Notes under the pieces: generated by a model
Told to the model about the DNA's origin: nothing
Database searches by the model: none
Seen by the model: the letters and a program-made list of their open reading frames with translations, nothing else
Position numbers and translations under genes: made by a program
In this document: positions 1 through 6,502 of the stretch, in pieces
Layout of the letters: each line of letters begins with the position of its first letter
Numbering within the stretch: the stretch's first letter is position 1
From: Chloroflexota bacterium
GTDB lineage: Bacteria; Chloroflexota; Limnocylindria; Limnocylindrales; CSP1-4
Assembly: GCA_021785115.1 (NCBI GenBank)
Contig: JAJYGO010000267.1
Location: forward strand, 1-13,737
Reading direction: 5' to 3'
DNA: 13,737 nucleotides

Positions 1-168
1 GTCCGGGTCATCTTCCGCGACGCGCGGGGGCGCTCCTGGGCGCGCACCCGCCGAGGCCGGCTCACCGGGATCGAGCACCCTCCGGCCCAGCGCCCGCCTG
101 ACCAGCCGCCCCCCGACGAGTCGCCCCCCGACGAGCCGCCTCCCGACGAGCCGCCTGCATCGGTCTGA
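1..168 (+). CDS. C-terminal 55 residues of a gene truncated by the window edge
   Basis: The frame is open from base 1 and stops at TGA 166-168. The visible part starts with an Arg-rich segment (RDARGRSWARTRRGRL, about residues 6-21) and ends in a low-complexity acidic/proline tail made of P-P-D-E repeats (residues 36-52). The D-x-R-G-x-x-W-x-R pattern occurs at the ends of assorted actinobacterial proteins of unknown function, but I cannot name the family. The start, the main domain and the strand neighbours lie outside the window. The GC-rich codon use matches the host-like genes on the right rather than the island that follows. The reading is supported by an in-frame amino-acid repeat, but the function is unknown. 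Confidence 0.55.
   Translation, partial: VRVIFRDARGRSWARTRRGRLTGIEHPPAQRPPDQPPPDESPPDEPPPDEPPASV
106..150 (+). repeat. Three imperfect 15-base tandem repeats encoding (P/S)PPDE
   Basis: Three consecutive 15-base units ending in GACGAG encode PPPDE, SPPDE and PPPDE within the tail of the partial gene. The units differ at third positions and at one first position, so the peptide is better conserved than the DNA. This suggests a disordered acidic/proline tail that can change in length by slippage. Confidence 0.6.
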
Positions 169-286
169 TCCCGAGCGCCCCATCCCGGAGCGATCCATCC
201 CATCTCGACGACCAAGAACCTGCGAACCAGCCGGGTCGCATGGTCGATCCCTCGCGCGACTCCCTGGTATGGCGCGGAGTCCGACA

Positions 287-611
287 CCGCGACCCAGCCG
301 GGAGGTGCCCCCTCATCGTGCTCGATTCCGGCCGCGTCGCGGCAGCGCACACGCAGGAGCCCTCGCGCGCACCGCCTCTTGACTCTTGCGTGTCTCGCTC
401 GGAGGACGGTTCGGATGGGTGCCGGAGCGGCTCGGGCACTCGAGCATCGCGAACACGCTCGACCTGCGCAGCGACGTGATTCCGCGTCTGCAGCAGGAGG
501 CGGCCCGGGTGGTGGACGAGGTGCTCTGGCGGCGCCGTCTCCCACGAGCAGGCGAGGGCCCCCGTACGGAAGCCCAAGCATCGAGTGCCACCTGGACCCG
601 CGACCCAGCCG
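287..611 (+). repeat. 14-base direct repeat flanking the first integrase scrap
   Basis: CCGCGACCCAGCCG occurs at 287-300 and again at 598-611, on either side of the integrase remnant at 413-529. It could be a relic of a small insertion or recombination event. In sequence this GC-rich it could also be chance. No other structure accompanies the copies. Confidence 0.3.
413..529 (+). pseudogene. Tyrosine recombinase/integrase, C-terminal scrap
   Basis: The frame encodes VPERLGHSSI followed by TLDLRSDVIPRLQQEAA, about 39 residues that align without gaps to the last part of the integrase at 2570-3145 (VSERIGHSTT, MDTYAHVLPGMQEDAA). This is the end of the catalytic domain of phage/ICE-type tyrosine recombinases. 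The GH of the second active-site His is kept, but the position of the nucleophilic Tyr is Arg, and the following His is Asp. Nothing upstream matches the rest of an integrase: the HxxR box and N-terminal domains are absent. The frame runs on to a stop at 617-619 without family-like sequence. It is therefore a dead remnant, most likely the older of two integrases that used this locus. I see no gene in 169-412 or 530-649. Confidence 0.7.
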
Positions 612-649
612 CGCCTTGACGTAGATGGCCGTCAACCTATGGTGGCGCC

Positions 650-808
650 GTGGCCGGGCAAACGGTGCGCGGCGGAATGTCCTGCCCTCGGTGCGACAAG
701 CCGGTGATGGGCGTGAAGGCCACGCACGACCACCGCCCTCATCGCGATGATCTACCTCCACCGCAGTGGCGCAGTGGGATCACAGTCGAGCTACCCATGG
801 AAAGGTGA
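650..808 (+). CDS. Small putative zinc-ribbon protein (52 residues, or 43 from ATG 677)
   Basis: A short frame with possible starts GTG 650 or ATG 677 ends at TGA 806-808. It carries CPRC near its start and HDHRPH about 15 residues later, so two Cys and several His could bind a metal ion. There is no clear ribosome binding site before either start. I do not recognise the family. It lies between the integrase scrap and the secreted protein, in an otherwise gene-poor part of the island, so it could equally be a fragment of a decayed longer gene or chance. Confidence is low; the CxxC and following His cluster are the only support. Confidence 0.25.
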   Translation: MAGQTVRGGMSCPRCDKPVMGVKATHDHRPHRDDLPPPQWRSGITVELPMER

Positions 809-838
809 GGAGGACCCGAAATCAGCCCTTCGGCCGGG

Positions 839-868
839 TTGACACGCGCGTCGCGGGCAGCCTTCAAT
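839..868 (+). promoter_or_regulatory. Putative sigma-70-type promoter for the secreted protein
   Basis: A perfect -35 hexamer TTGACA (839-844) is followed after 18 bases by TTCAAT (863-868), four of six matches to TATAAT. Transcription would begin near 875 and give a leader of roughly 150 bases before the ATG at 1023. The stretch 869-1022 contains no gene I can support. Confidence 0.4.
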
Positions 869-1022
869 CGAGGTTGGCGCGTCTTGAGCGCTCGGTTGTC
901 GCTGCGGCGTGCGATGGTGCAGCCCGCGGGGGAGGTGGTGTTGGAAGCCGAGAAGGCTCTGGGTTTGCTCGGGGGAGGGATCCGTCGTCCGGCCGCCGCG
1001 ACGCTTCGAACAGGAGGTTTCG

Positions 1023-1628
1023 ATGAACGTTCGCTCGCTGGTGGCGCTTGCTGCAACCGCGACGATGACGGCGTTCCTGGTGGTCGCGGCCCCGTCGGGT
1101 GTCGCGGTCGCCGACCCCGGGTTCGCGCTCTCGTTCTTCTCCGGAGGCCACGGGGCCAACGCTCACTGGAGCACGCAGAGCCCGCCGCTGGGGGTACTGC
1201 AGGACATCGTGCTCTCCAACCCGCTTCCCACGGGGGATACCTACACCGGCGCGTGGGTGCACGGGGTGAGCGGCATGACGATGAGCCAGGTGAGCGAGCT
1301 CTCGTTCATGATCGACACCGATCACTACATGGGTGCCGGCGCCCCTCGCTTCTCGGTCATCCTCTCTGACGGCGTCTACCTCTATCCCTCCGCCGGCGAC
1401 TGCTTCAACGCACCGATCCAGCACGACACCGGATGGCAGACGGCCGAGTTTGTCTCGGGTGCCAATCCGTGTGAGATCTACGGGTCAACAGGTGGCCCCG
1501 AGAGCTGGAGTGCCTGGACGGCCGAGCTCGGGGATCCCACCATCTCCAACCTGATCATCGTCCAGGACGAGGGTCCGGCGAGCGCCTACCTCGCCAACGT
1601 GTCGGTCAACGGGGTGATCGCGAACTAG
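1023..1628 (+). CDS. Secreted hypothetical protein, probable beta-sandwich
   Basis: This is a 201-residue protein. The start at ATG 1023 is chosen because an AGGAGG (1011-1016) lies at ideal distance and because it begins a clean signal peptide: short basic n-region (MNVR), hydrophobic core about residues 5-23, and a likely signal peptidase I site VAVA|DP after residue 30. The frame is open further upstream, but that part is Arg/Trp-rich and unlike a leader. The mature part is rich in Gly, Ser, Thr and aromatics with alternating beta-type segments and only two Cys (127 and 150), which could form one disulfide. It ends in a pattern (IIVQDEG, then AYLANVSVNG) reminiscent of jelly-roll carbohydrate-binding folds, though no binding residues can be assigned. 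Its function is unknown. It is probably exported and transcribed alone, as cargo of the island. Confidence 0.8.
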   Translation: MNVRSLVALAATATMTAFLVVAAPSGVAVADPGFALSFFSGGHGANAHWSTQSPPLGVLQDIVLSNPLPTGDTYTGAWVHGVSGMTMSQVSELSFMIDTDHYMGAGAPRFSVILSDGVYLYPSAGDCFNAPIQHDTGWQTAEFVSGANPCEIYGSTGGPESWSAWTAELGDPTISNLIIVQDEGPASAYLANVSVNGVIAN

Positions 1629-1654
1629 TGTCCTGAGTCAGACTCCCCCAAGAA

Positions 1655-1674
1655 GGGCTAGCAGGGGCTAGCAG
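1655..1674 (+). repeat. Perfect 10-base tandem duplication
   Basis: GGGCTAGCAG occurs twice head to tail, immediately upstream of the restriction-subunit scrap and across its in-frame stop (TAG 1659-1661). It sits at the break between the secreted-protein gene and the scrap, so it may mark the deletion junction that removed the rest of that gene. Confidence 0.6.
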
Positions 1675-1844
1675 AGGTGAAGGTCGCGGCGGCCCGCCGA
1701 TGGGTCGACGTTGTGAATGCTGATGGCTCGTTCGGTCGGTGGGACTGCGGCATCGCCTACAACCCGAATGACGTGCCCGGGCTGATCGACGAGGCGGTTC
1801 GGGTGCTTGGGGGTGGGGCGCCATCCAGAGGAGGCCCTCGGTGA
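1662..1844 (+). pseudogene. C-terminal scrap of a probable type III restriction (Res) helicase-nuclease subunit
   Basis: After an in-frame stop at 1659-1661, about 60 codons read LAEVKVAAARRWVDVVNADG, then FGRWDCGIAYNPNDV and LIDEA, ending at TGA 1842-1844. The pattern A-x-R-W-V-x-x-V-N-x-D-G-x-x-G-x-W, then P-x-x-V, is one I associate with the extreme C-terminus of large Res-type (DEAD/DEAH helicase plus nuclease) subunits of about 900-1000 residues. More than 90% of such a gene is absent, including all helicase and nuclease motifs. A GTG at 1677 could restart translation and give 55 residues, which would keep the downstream gene translated through the 4-base overlap. The family call rests on a short motif from memory and is tentative; being a remnant is more certain than the name. 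Confidence 0.5.
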
Positions 1845-2281
1845 GCACACAGCAAGGAGGTCAGGCGGATCGGCCAACTGGCTTTAGGTACCACCGGTGC
1901 TGGTGGTGTGGGGGAACTGGCCGTGCTCCCCTGCTCCCGGGCGGCCAAGACTTCGACGGTTCCATCGTGCATGCTGTCCCGGTTGTCCTGTGCGGGAGTG
2001 GCACCGAGGCACTGTGGCATGAGCTTGCCGAACGTGGAGTGGGAACCGCAGCGCAGGTTTCCTCACATCTGTGCCCCGCGTGCTCGGGGTCGGGACTGAG
2101 CCTCTTCGAGGGCCCATGTGCCGCCCCTGTTGTTCCGGACAGTCAGAAAGGTCCTTGGTGGCCGTACTCGGATCCTCCAGGTGGACCTCCGGGCCCCTTC
2201 ATTTTTCGGGCGGCCATCGAACTCTATTTCGACAACGAGGAGTTCCGTCGACGCATCGACGAAGTACGAAGACTGACCTAG
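1841..2281 (+). CDS. Small protein with two DnaJ-like CxxCxGxG zinc motifs
   Basis: This is a 146-residue protein starting at GTG 1841, which overlaps the upstream TGA by 4 bases (GTGA). A GGAGG at 1830-1834 provides the ribosome binding site, so the two frames look translationally coupled. It contains CWWCGGTG (residues 20-27) and CPACSGSG (78-85), two copies of the CxxCxGxG box of DnaJ-type zinc fingers, which would plausibly bind one zinc through four Cys. It has neither the J-domain nor the four-motif arrangement of real DnaJ. The middle is Pro/Gly-rich, and the end (AAIELYFDNEEFRRRIDEVRRL) is a charged amphipathic helix. I do not recognise a family. Its position directly after a Res-like remnant suggests it was an accessory protein of a restriction or defence module; that is inference. 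The frame is intact, and its codon use is less GC-biased than the genes to the right. Confidence 0.7.
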   Translation: MSTQQGGQADRPTGFRYHRCWWCGGTGRAPLLPGGQDFDGSIVHAVPVVLCGSGTEALWHELAERGVGTAAQVSSHLCPACSGSGLSLFEGPCAAPVVPDSQKGPWWPYSDPPGGPPGPFIFRAAIELYFDNEEFRRRIDEVRRLT

Positions 2282-2569
2282 GACGGGACAATACCCAAGA
2301 TCATGGCACGGCCTATTCCTCGCCTCCCCAGCATCCTTGGGCCGCGATCGGTGCCTTCTTGGGCAACGCCCCCTTTGGATCCTCACCGGAACTGACACCT
2401 CTGTGCTCCCGAACGGCCATAGTCCTTGGCCGGTCCGCAGGCAACCCACCGGGCACTCGCTTTCGGAGGCCAGACTGGACTGGACCAGCCCCGCCATCGG
2501 CGCCGGCCCGCAGGCTCTCCTCCCACCCACTTTCGGACCAGTGCTTTGCCGTAGCCTGGAGACAAGATC
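2282..2569 (+). other. Gene-free stretch between zinc-finger gene and truncated integrase
   Basis: I see no convincing gene, RNA or repeat in these 288 bases. Base composition is less GC-rich and both strands have short unconvincing frames. It probably holds scrambled remains of the missing 5' part of the integrase, but no integrase N-terminal sequence can be read in any frame. Confidence 0.4.
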
Positions 2570-3145
2570 TTGAGGACAAATCCTGTATGGAATCGCAGGG
2601 GGGAGCTGCTCGCACTGCGCTGGAACGATGTGGATCTCTCCTCCGGGACCATCGTCGTGCGCCGATCCCTGCAGGAGACCCGGGACGGCCTCACGTTCAA
2701 GCCGCCGAAGACCGCCAAGGGGCAGCGGCGGGTGACCCTGCCGGCGATGACCACCGAAGCCCTGCGGCGTCACCGGGCCGCGCAGTCCGAGCAACGGCTT
2801 GCCCTCGGCGATGCATGGAGCAGGGATCCCGAGGACCTGGTCTTTCCTCTTGCCGACGGCAGGCCCTGGCCGCCTGACTCCTTCAGCTCGGCCTTCAAGG
2901 AGCTCGTGGCCCGCTGCGGGATGCCGACGCTTCGGCTGCATGACCTCCGCCACACGCACGCCACCCAGCTCCTTCGGCAGGGCATCAACGTCAAGGTCGT
3001 GAGCGAACGGATCGGACACTCGACCACGGCCTTCACGATGGACACCTATGCCCACGTCCTGCCGGGAATGCAGGAGGACGCCGCGGCCAGGGTCGACGAG
3101 GCGCTCAGGAAGGCGCTTGGAGATGCCCCAGGGTCATCCGCGTGA
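2570..3145 (+). pseudogene. Tyrosine recombinase/integrase, catalytic domain only
   Basis: The catalytic half of a phage/ICE-type tyrosine recombinase, which cuts and rejoins DNA at attachment sites. All active-site positions are present: Arg9 in RRGELLALRW, His124 and Arg127 in HDLRHTHAT, His150 in ERIGHS, and the nucleophile Tyr160 in MDTYAHVLP; Lys44 or Lys47 may be the beta-hairpin Lys. Family members are usually about 370-420 residues, with an arm-binding domain and a SAM-like core-binding domain ahead of the catalytic domain. Both are missing here: family-like sequence begins abruptly at RRGELL after eight unrelated residues. The only upstream start is TTG 2570, without a good ribosome binding site. 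It probably cannot recombine DNA on its own. It points at the 3' end of tRNA-Ser 91 bases away, the usual layout for an integrase beside its attachment site. Confidence 0.8.
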
Positions 3146-3155
3146 CCCCCGGCCC

Positions 3156-3227
3156 GGACGTTTGCAGAATGTTTGCAAGTGCGGACCTCGCCGGACGATC
3201 AGCACCCTGGGTCTACGACAAACGTCC
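3156..3227 (+). repeat. Direct and inverted repeats between integrase and tRNA-Ser (possible integrase/excisionase sites)
   Basis: GTTTGCA occurs at 3160-3166 and 3171-3177, an 11-base pitch. The overlapping GGACGTTTG (3156-3164) is repeated in inverted form as CAAACGTCC at 3219-3227, giving a 9-bp inverted repeat across 54 bases. The block fills the gap between the integrase stop and the tRNA 3' end, where arm-type integrase or excisionase binding sites often lie. It could instead fold as a weak terminator for the integrase. The repeats are visible; the role is inferred. Confidence 0.45.
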
Positions 3228-3236
3228 TGCTCAGAG

Positions 3237-3323
3237 CGGGGGGAGTGGGATTCGAACCCACGGACGGGTCGCCCCGTCAGCGGTTTTCAAGACCGCCGCC
3301 TTCGACCGCTCGGCCATCCCCCC
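3237..3323 (-). tRNA. tRNA-Ser (anticodon UGA)
   Basis: Read on the minus strand, the 87 bases fold as a class II tRNA. A 7-bp acceptor stem (GGGGGGA with TCCCCCC) is followed by a D arm, an anticodon stem GCGGT/ACCGC with loop CTTGAAA, and anticodon TGA at 3287-3289. The long variable arm is GACGGG/CCCGTC, and the T arm GTGGG-TTCGAAT-CCCAC. The long variable arm and discriminator G (base 3237) agree with serine identity. No 3' CCA is encoded (the next bases read CTC), so the CCA would be added after transcription. The 3' end faces the truncated integrase, consistent with use as an integration target. Confidence 0.95.
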
Positions 3324-3441
3324 TGCGCGAGTCTAGCCTGGGGCGGCGGCCGCGCGGCTCCCGGATAATCGTCGGAACCACGCCCGGCACTCGACGGCAG
3401 CCCGCTGGCACGGGGTCGGGGACGAGCGAAGGATCGCCCGC

Positions 3442-4875
3442 ATGAACGAGCCGGCCACCGGCACCATCACCACCGTCCGCGACACCGTCGCCGCGGGGCG
3501 GGCCACCGCAGAGCAGGCGGTCGTCGCCGCGCTCGACCTGATCGACCGTCACAACCCCCGCCTGAACGCCGTCGTCGCACTGCGGGCCGACCTCGCGCTC
3601 GCGGAGGCGCGGGACCTCGATGCGCGCCTCCGCGCGGGCGAGCCGGCCGGACCCCTCGCCGGTGTCCCCGTCCTCGTGAAGGACCTCGAGGACGTCGCCG
3701 GCATGCGCACCACCCAGGGCTCGTTCCTCTTCGCGGACGCGTCGCCGGCGGAGGCCGACGGCCTGGTCCCCTCGCGCTTGCGACGGGCCGGCGCGATCGT
3801 CGTCGGCAAGACCAACCTCCCCGAGTTCGCGACCGAGGGCTACACCTCGAACCTCGTCTTCGGCACCACCCGCAATCCCTGGGCGCTCGACTGGTCGCCT
3901 GGCGGCTCGAGCGGCGGCTCGGCCGCGGCGCTCGCGGCCGGCCTCGCCCCAATCGCCACCGCGACCGACGGGGGCGGCTCGATCCGCATCCCGGCGGCGT
4001 CCTGCGGCCTGCTCGGCATCAAGCCGACGAACGGTCTGATCGGGCGCCGCCCGATCCCCGACTGGATCGACCTCTCCACCGACGGCCCACTCGCGACGAC
4101 CGTCGAGGACCTGCGACTGCTGCTCTCGGTCGAGGCCGGACCGATCGCCGGCGACCCGACGGCGCTGTCGACCTGGGCGCCGACCGTCGCCCGCGCGCTC
4201 CCGCCGCGAGCCCTCGCCGCCCCGCGCCTCGTGCCCTGGGGCCCGCTGCCAGGGCCCGTCGCGACCGCGTTCGAACAGGCCCTTGCCGCGTTCGCCGACG
4301 CCCTCGGCGTGCGGGTCGAGCCCATCGAGCCGGAAGGCGTGTTCCGCACCGGGAACCTCGACGAGGACTGGTTCGTGCTCGCGACCGCCGAGCACGTGGC
4401 GCGCCTCGGCCGCGCGACCGTCAAGGCGAACCTCGAGCGCATGCATCCGGCGGCGCGAGCCTTCATGGAGCAGGGCCTCGCCATCGGCATCGACGAGTAC
4501 CTCGCCGCGCGCCGGCGGCGGTTCGGCTACGTGCGCGAGCTCGACGAGCTGCTCGGGGACGAGGGGATCGTGCTCACCCCCACGGTGGCGACCGAGGGGT
4601 TCCCGGCCGACGGACGGCTCGAGCCCGGCGGCGAGCCGCAGATGCTCCCACCCGATGCGTTCACCACGGCCGTGCAGAACATGACCGGACACCCGGCGAT
4701 CTCGCTGCCGGCCGGACGCCTGCGCAACGGGGTCCCGTTCGGCCTGATGGCGACCGCGCCTCGGTTCCGCGACGACCTCCTGCTCGGGCTCGCCGCGGCA
4801 TGGGAGGCCGCACAGCCCTGGCCTCGGATCGCCCCCGGGTACCGGCCCTTCGAGGCGGCCCTCGGCCTCGCGTGA
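3442..4875 (+). CDS. Amidase signature (AS) family hydrolase
   Basis: This is a 477-residue enzyme of normal family length that would hydrolyse an amide bond; the substrate cannot be told from sequence. The Ser-cisSer-Lys triad is complete: Lys80 in VLVKDLEDVAG, the cis-Ser in the Gly/Ser loop PGGSSGGSAAA (Ser156/157), and the nucleophile Ser180 in DGGGSIRIPA. KTNLPEFA (123-130) and the GIKPTNGLIGRRP block (192-204) are also typical. No signal peptide is seen, so it is probably cytoplasmic. GatA is unlikely, because gatB and gatC are not adjacent and the C-terminal half is unlike GatA; a stand-alone amidase is favoured. ATG 3442 follows a GAAGGA at 3427-3432. A GATAAT (3364-3369) could be a -10 box but has no clear -35. 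The gene is convergent with the glycosyltransferase, whose stop lies 61 bases away. Confidence 0.9.
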   Translation: MNEPATGTITTVRDTVAAGRATAEQAVVAALDLIDRHNPRLNAVVALRADLALAEARDLDARLRAGEPAGPLAGVPVLVKDLEDVAGMRTTQGSFLFADASPAEADGLVPSRLRRAGAIVVGKTNLPEFATEGYTSNLVFGTTRNPWALDWSPGGSSGGSAAALAAGLAPIATATDGGGSIRIPAASCGLLGIKPTNGLIGRRPIPDWIDLSTDGPLATTVEDLRLLLSVEAGPIAGDPTALSTWAPTVARALPPRALAAPRLVPWGPLPGPVATAFEQALAAFADALGVRVEPIEPEGVFRTGNLDEDWFVLATAEHVARLGRATVKANLERMHPAARAFMEQGLAIGIDEYLAARRRRFGYVRELDELLGDEGIVLTPTVATEGFPADGRLEPGGEPQMLPPDAFTTAVQNMTGHPAISLPAGRLRNGVPFGLMATAPRFRDDLLLGLAAAWEAAQPWPRIAPGYRPFEAALGLA

Positions 4876-4936
4876 TCGCGGCATCCGCGGCCGGGCATCG
4901 CCGCACGGACCGCGGCGCGCAGTCCCGCGGCTCCCC

Positions 4937-6388
4937 TCAGACGGCGTCCCCCACCGGCACACGTCCCCCCACGCCGGCGCGCCCGGGCGACCCGATGACC
5001 GGCTTGTCGACGACGTGGAACCGGCGCTCGGGGCGAAGGAGACCGTAGACCACCGCCGAGGCCTCGATGACCGCGAACAGCGGGATCAGCACGGCCTGCG
5101 CCACGAAGAACCCGAGGCGCCGGAGGCCCGACAGGGCGTCGCGCCCGGCGAGGCTCACCCACAGGCCGAGCAGGTAGTTGGTCAGGTAGACGGCGAAGAT
5201 CCCATCGCCGAGGTCTGCGAGCGGCCCCGGGACCTGCACGCCGCTCAGGACGTGGAGGAGCGCGTAGGCGAACCCGGTCCAGCCCACGGTCCAGAGGAAC
5301 ATCGAGAGCCACAGCGAGGCTCGGAAGCGCGCGGGGACGGGCGTGCGCTGGGCCGACCACCACATGCCCGTGAACCAGCGCCGCCGCTGGCGGACGAAGT
5401 CCCCGAGCGTGCGGGGGGACTGCTCGACCACCGTTCCCTCCACCCAGCGGAACCGGTTGCCGGCGGCCATCTGATGCAGGGCCCAGGTCGTGTCCTCGGT
5501 CGTGCACGCCTCGGGCGGGAAGTCGAATCCCACCTGCCGCTCCACGCTCGCCCGCACCAGCAGGAACGAGCCGTGCATGCCGAACAGGATCCTGTGCAGC
5601 CGGTACTGCAGATGGAACCGCCCGAGGTCGTCGCCGACCCGGATCGAGTCGGCGAGCGAGTAGACGGGGTTCGTCGAGAGGTCGCGCTGGTAGGTGATGA
5701 GCCCCTGCCCGATGCGGTGCCGGCCCGTGCGCTCCTCGTCCGCGACGGCGTCCCGGATCCCGAGGACCAGCTCCTCGGTCGCGTGGGACTCCTCGTCGAG
5801 ATGCAGGACCCAGGCATCATCGGGGACCGGTGAGGTCGTCAGCGCGTAGTGGAGAGCGCGAGCCTTGTGCGTGGCGCCGTTCGACGTCGCGTAGTCCTCG
5901 GGCACCACCATCGGATTCACGCGGGGATCGTCGGGGAGATCCGGGACCGGCACGTCGCTCACGACCTCGACGCGGAACGGGAAGAGGGGGCGGACCTCCA
6001 TCGCCTCCAGCACCGACCAGACGGTCGCCCGGACGATCGCCGGCTGGGTGCCCTTCGTGACGATGCGAAACACCACCAGGTTCGACATCGTCGGCGCGCC
6101 GGAGCGCGTCCGGGCAGCCATCGTCACGGGCGTGTGGCGCCGGTAGAGCAGCCACCCGGCGACGTCGGCGATCGCCCAGGGCAGGATGGTGACCCAGACC
6201 ACGGCGCCCCACTGCACGATGTGATCGAGCGGATCGTGCGCGGGGTGGCCTCCATGCGGCCACGCGAGTTCCTTCAGACCCCGCACGATCAGGAAGCTCG
6301 CGACGAGCATGCCGACGACCGCGAGCCGGAACAGCAGGTTCCGGACCCAGAGCGCGGTCGAGGGCTGGGTGGACGATGGCTGGCTCAC
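4937..6388 (-). CDS. Membrane glycosyltransferase, GT2, egghead/Bre-3-like
   Basis: This is a 483-residue membrane enzyme that would transfer a sugar from an activated donor to a lipid or growing polysaccharide at the cytoplasmic face. Two N-terminal membrane segments (about 15-36 and 58-82) precede a GT-A domain. The domain begins with VVFRIVTKGTQPAIVRATV (105-123) and has the donor/metal acidic motif LHLDEES (195-201), TED (297-299) as probable catalytic base, and QRRRW (334-338), the Q-x-x-R-W acceptor motif of processive-type GT2 enzymes. Hydrophobic segments follow at about 358-383, 396-415 and 424-450. The LDEE plus TED plus QRRRW layout and the TKG start resemble the egghead (beta-1,4-mannosyltransferase) family better than cellulose or hyaluronan synthases; donor and product are unknown. 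The start is GTG 6388, the first start in the frame, without a good ribosome binding site. Three heptamer repeats lie 32-60 bases upstream. Confidence 0.85.
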   Translation of the reverse strand: MSQPSSTQPSTALWVRNLLFRLAVVGMLVASFLIVRGLKELAWPHGGHPAHDPLDHIVQWGAVVWVTILPWAIADVAGWLLYRRHTPVTMAARTRSGAPTMSNLVVFRIVTKGTQPAIVRATVWSVLEAMEVRPLFPFRVEVVSDVPVPDLPDDPRVNPMVVPEDYATSNGATHKARALHYALTTSPVPDDAWVLHLDEESHATEELVLGIRDAVADEERTGRHRIGQGLITYQRDLSTNPVYSLADSIRVGDDLGRFHLQYRLHRILFGMHGSFLLVRASVERQVGFDFPPEACTTEDTTWALHQMAAGNRFRWVEGTVVEQSPRTLGDFVRQRRRWFTGMWWSAQRTPVPARFRASLWLSMFLWTVGWTGFAYALLHVLSGVQVPGPLADLGDGIFAVYLTNYLLGLWVSLAGRDALSGLRRLGFFVAQAVLIPLFAVIEASAVVYGLLRPERRFHVVDKPVIGSPGRAGVGGRVPVGDAV

Positions 6389-6419
6389 CGGAACACCGTC
6401 GGCGAGCGGCAGGCGCCCC

Positions 6420-6448
6420 TTGAGCGAAACTTGATGAAAGCCTGAGAG
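6420..6448 (-). promoter_or_regulatory. Three heptamer direct repeats upstream of the GT2 gene (OmpR/PhoB-type operator)
   Basis: On the plus strand, TTGAGCG (6420-6426), TTGATGA (6431-6437) and CTGAGAG (6442-6448) are separated by exactly 4 bases each, an 11-base pitch. This is the architecture of tandem binding sites for winged-helix response regulators of the OmpR/PhoB class (for example 7-base repeats with 4-base gaps for PhoP). The same CTGAGAG is found in a similar array before htrA. The pattern is seen; the regulator is not in the window. Confidence 0.5.
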
Positions 6449-6502
6449 ATGGCAGATCGCCCGCCCGGAGTCCCGGGTCGGCGAGAGCCGGGCGCAGCCT
6501 GG

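Noticed and set aside
909..1022. Upstream extension of the secreted protein from GTG/ATG at 909
   Set aside because: It would add 38 Arg/Trp-rich residues before the signal peptide, and the AGGAGG is placed for ATG 1023.
1..3236. Second copy of the tRNA-Ser 3' end as attachment-site partner
   Set aside because: By eye I found no copy of the T-arm/acceptor sequence left of the integrase in this window; it may lie outside.
3142..3336. Short plus-strand frames reading across the tRNA
   Set aside because: The peptide containing GIRTHGRVAPSAVFKTAAFDRSAIPP-like sequence is the well-known false translation of the reverse complement of tRNA-Ser.
3277..4962. Long minus-strand frame opposite the amidase
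   Set aside because: It is Arg/Gly-rich and motif-free, while the plus strand encodes a complete amidase triad in the same bases.
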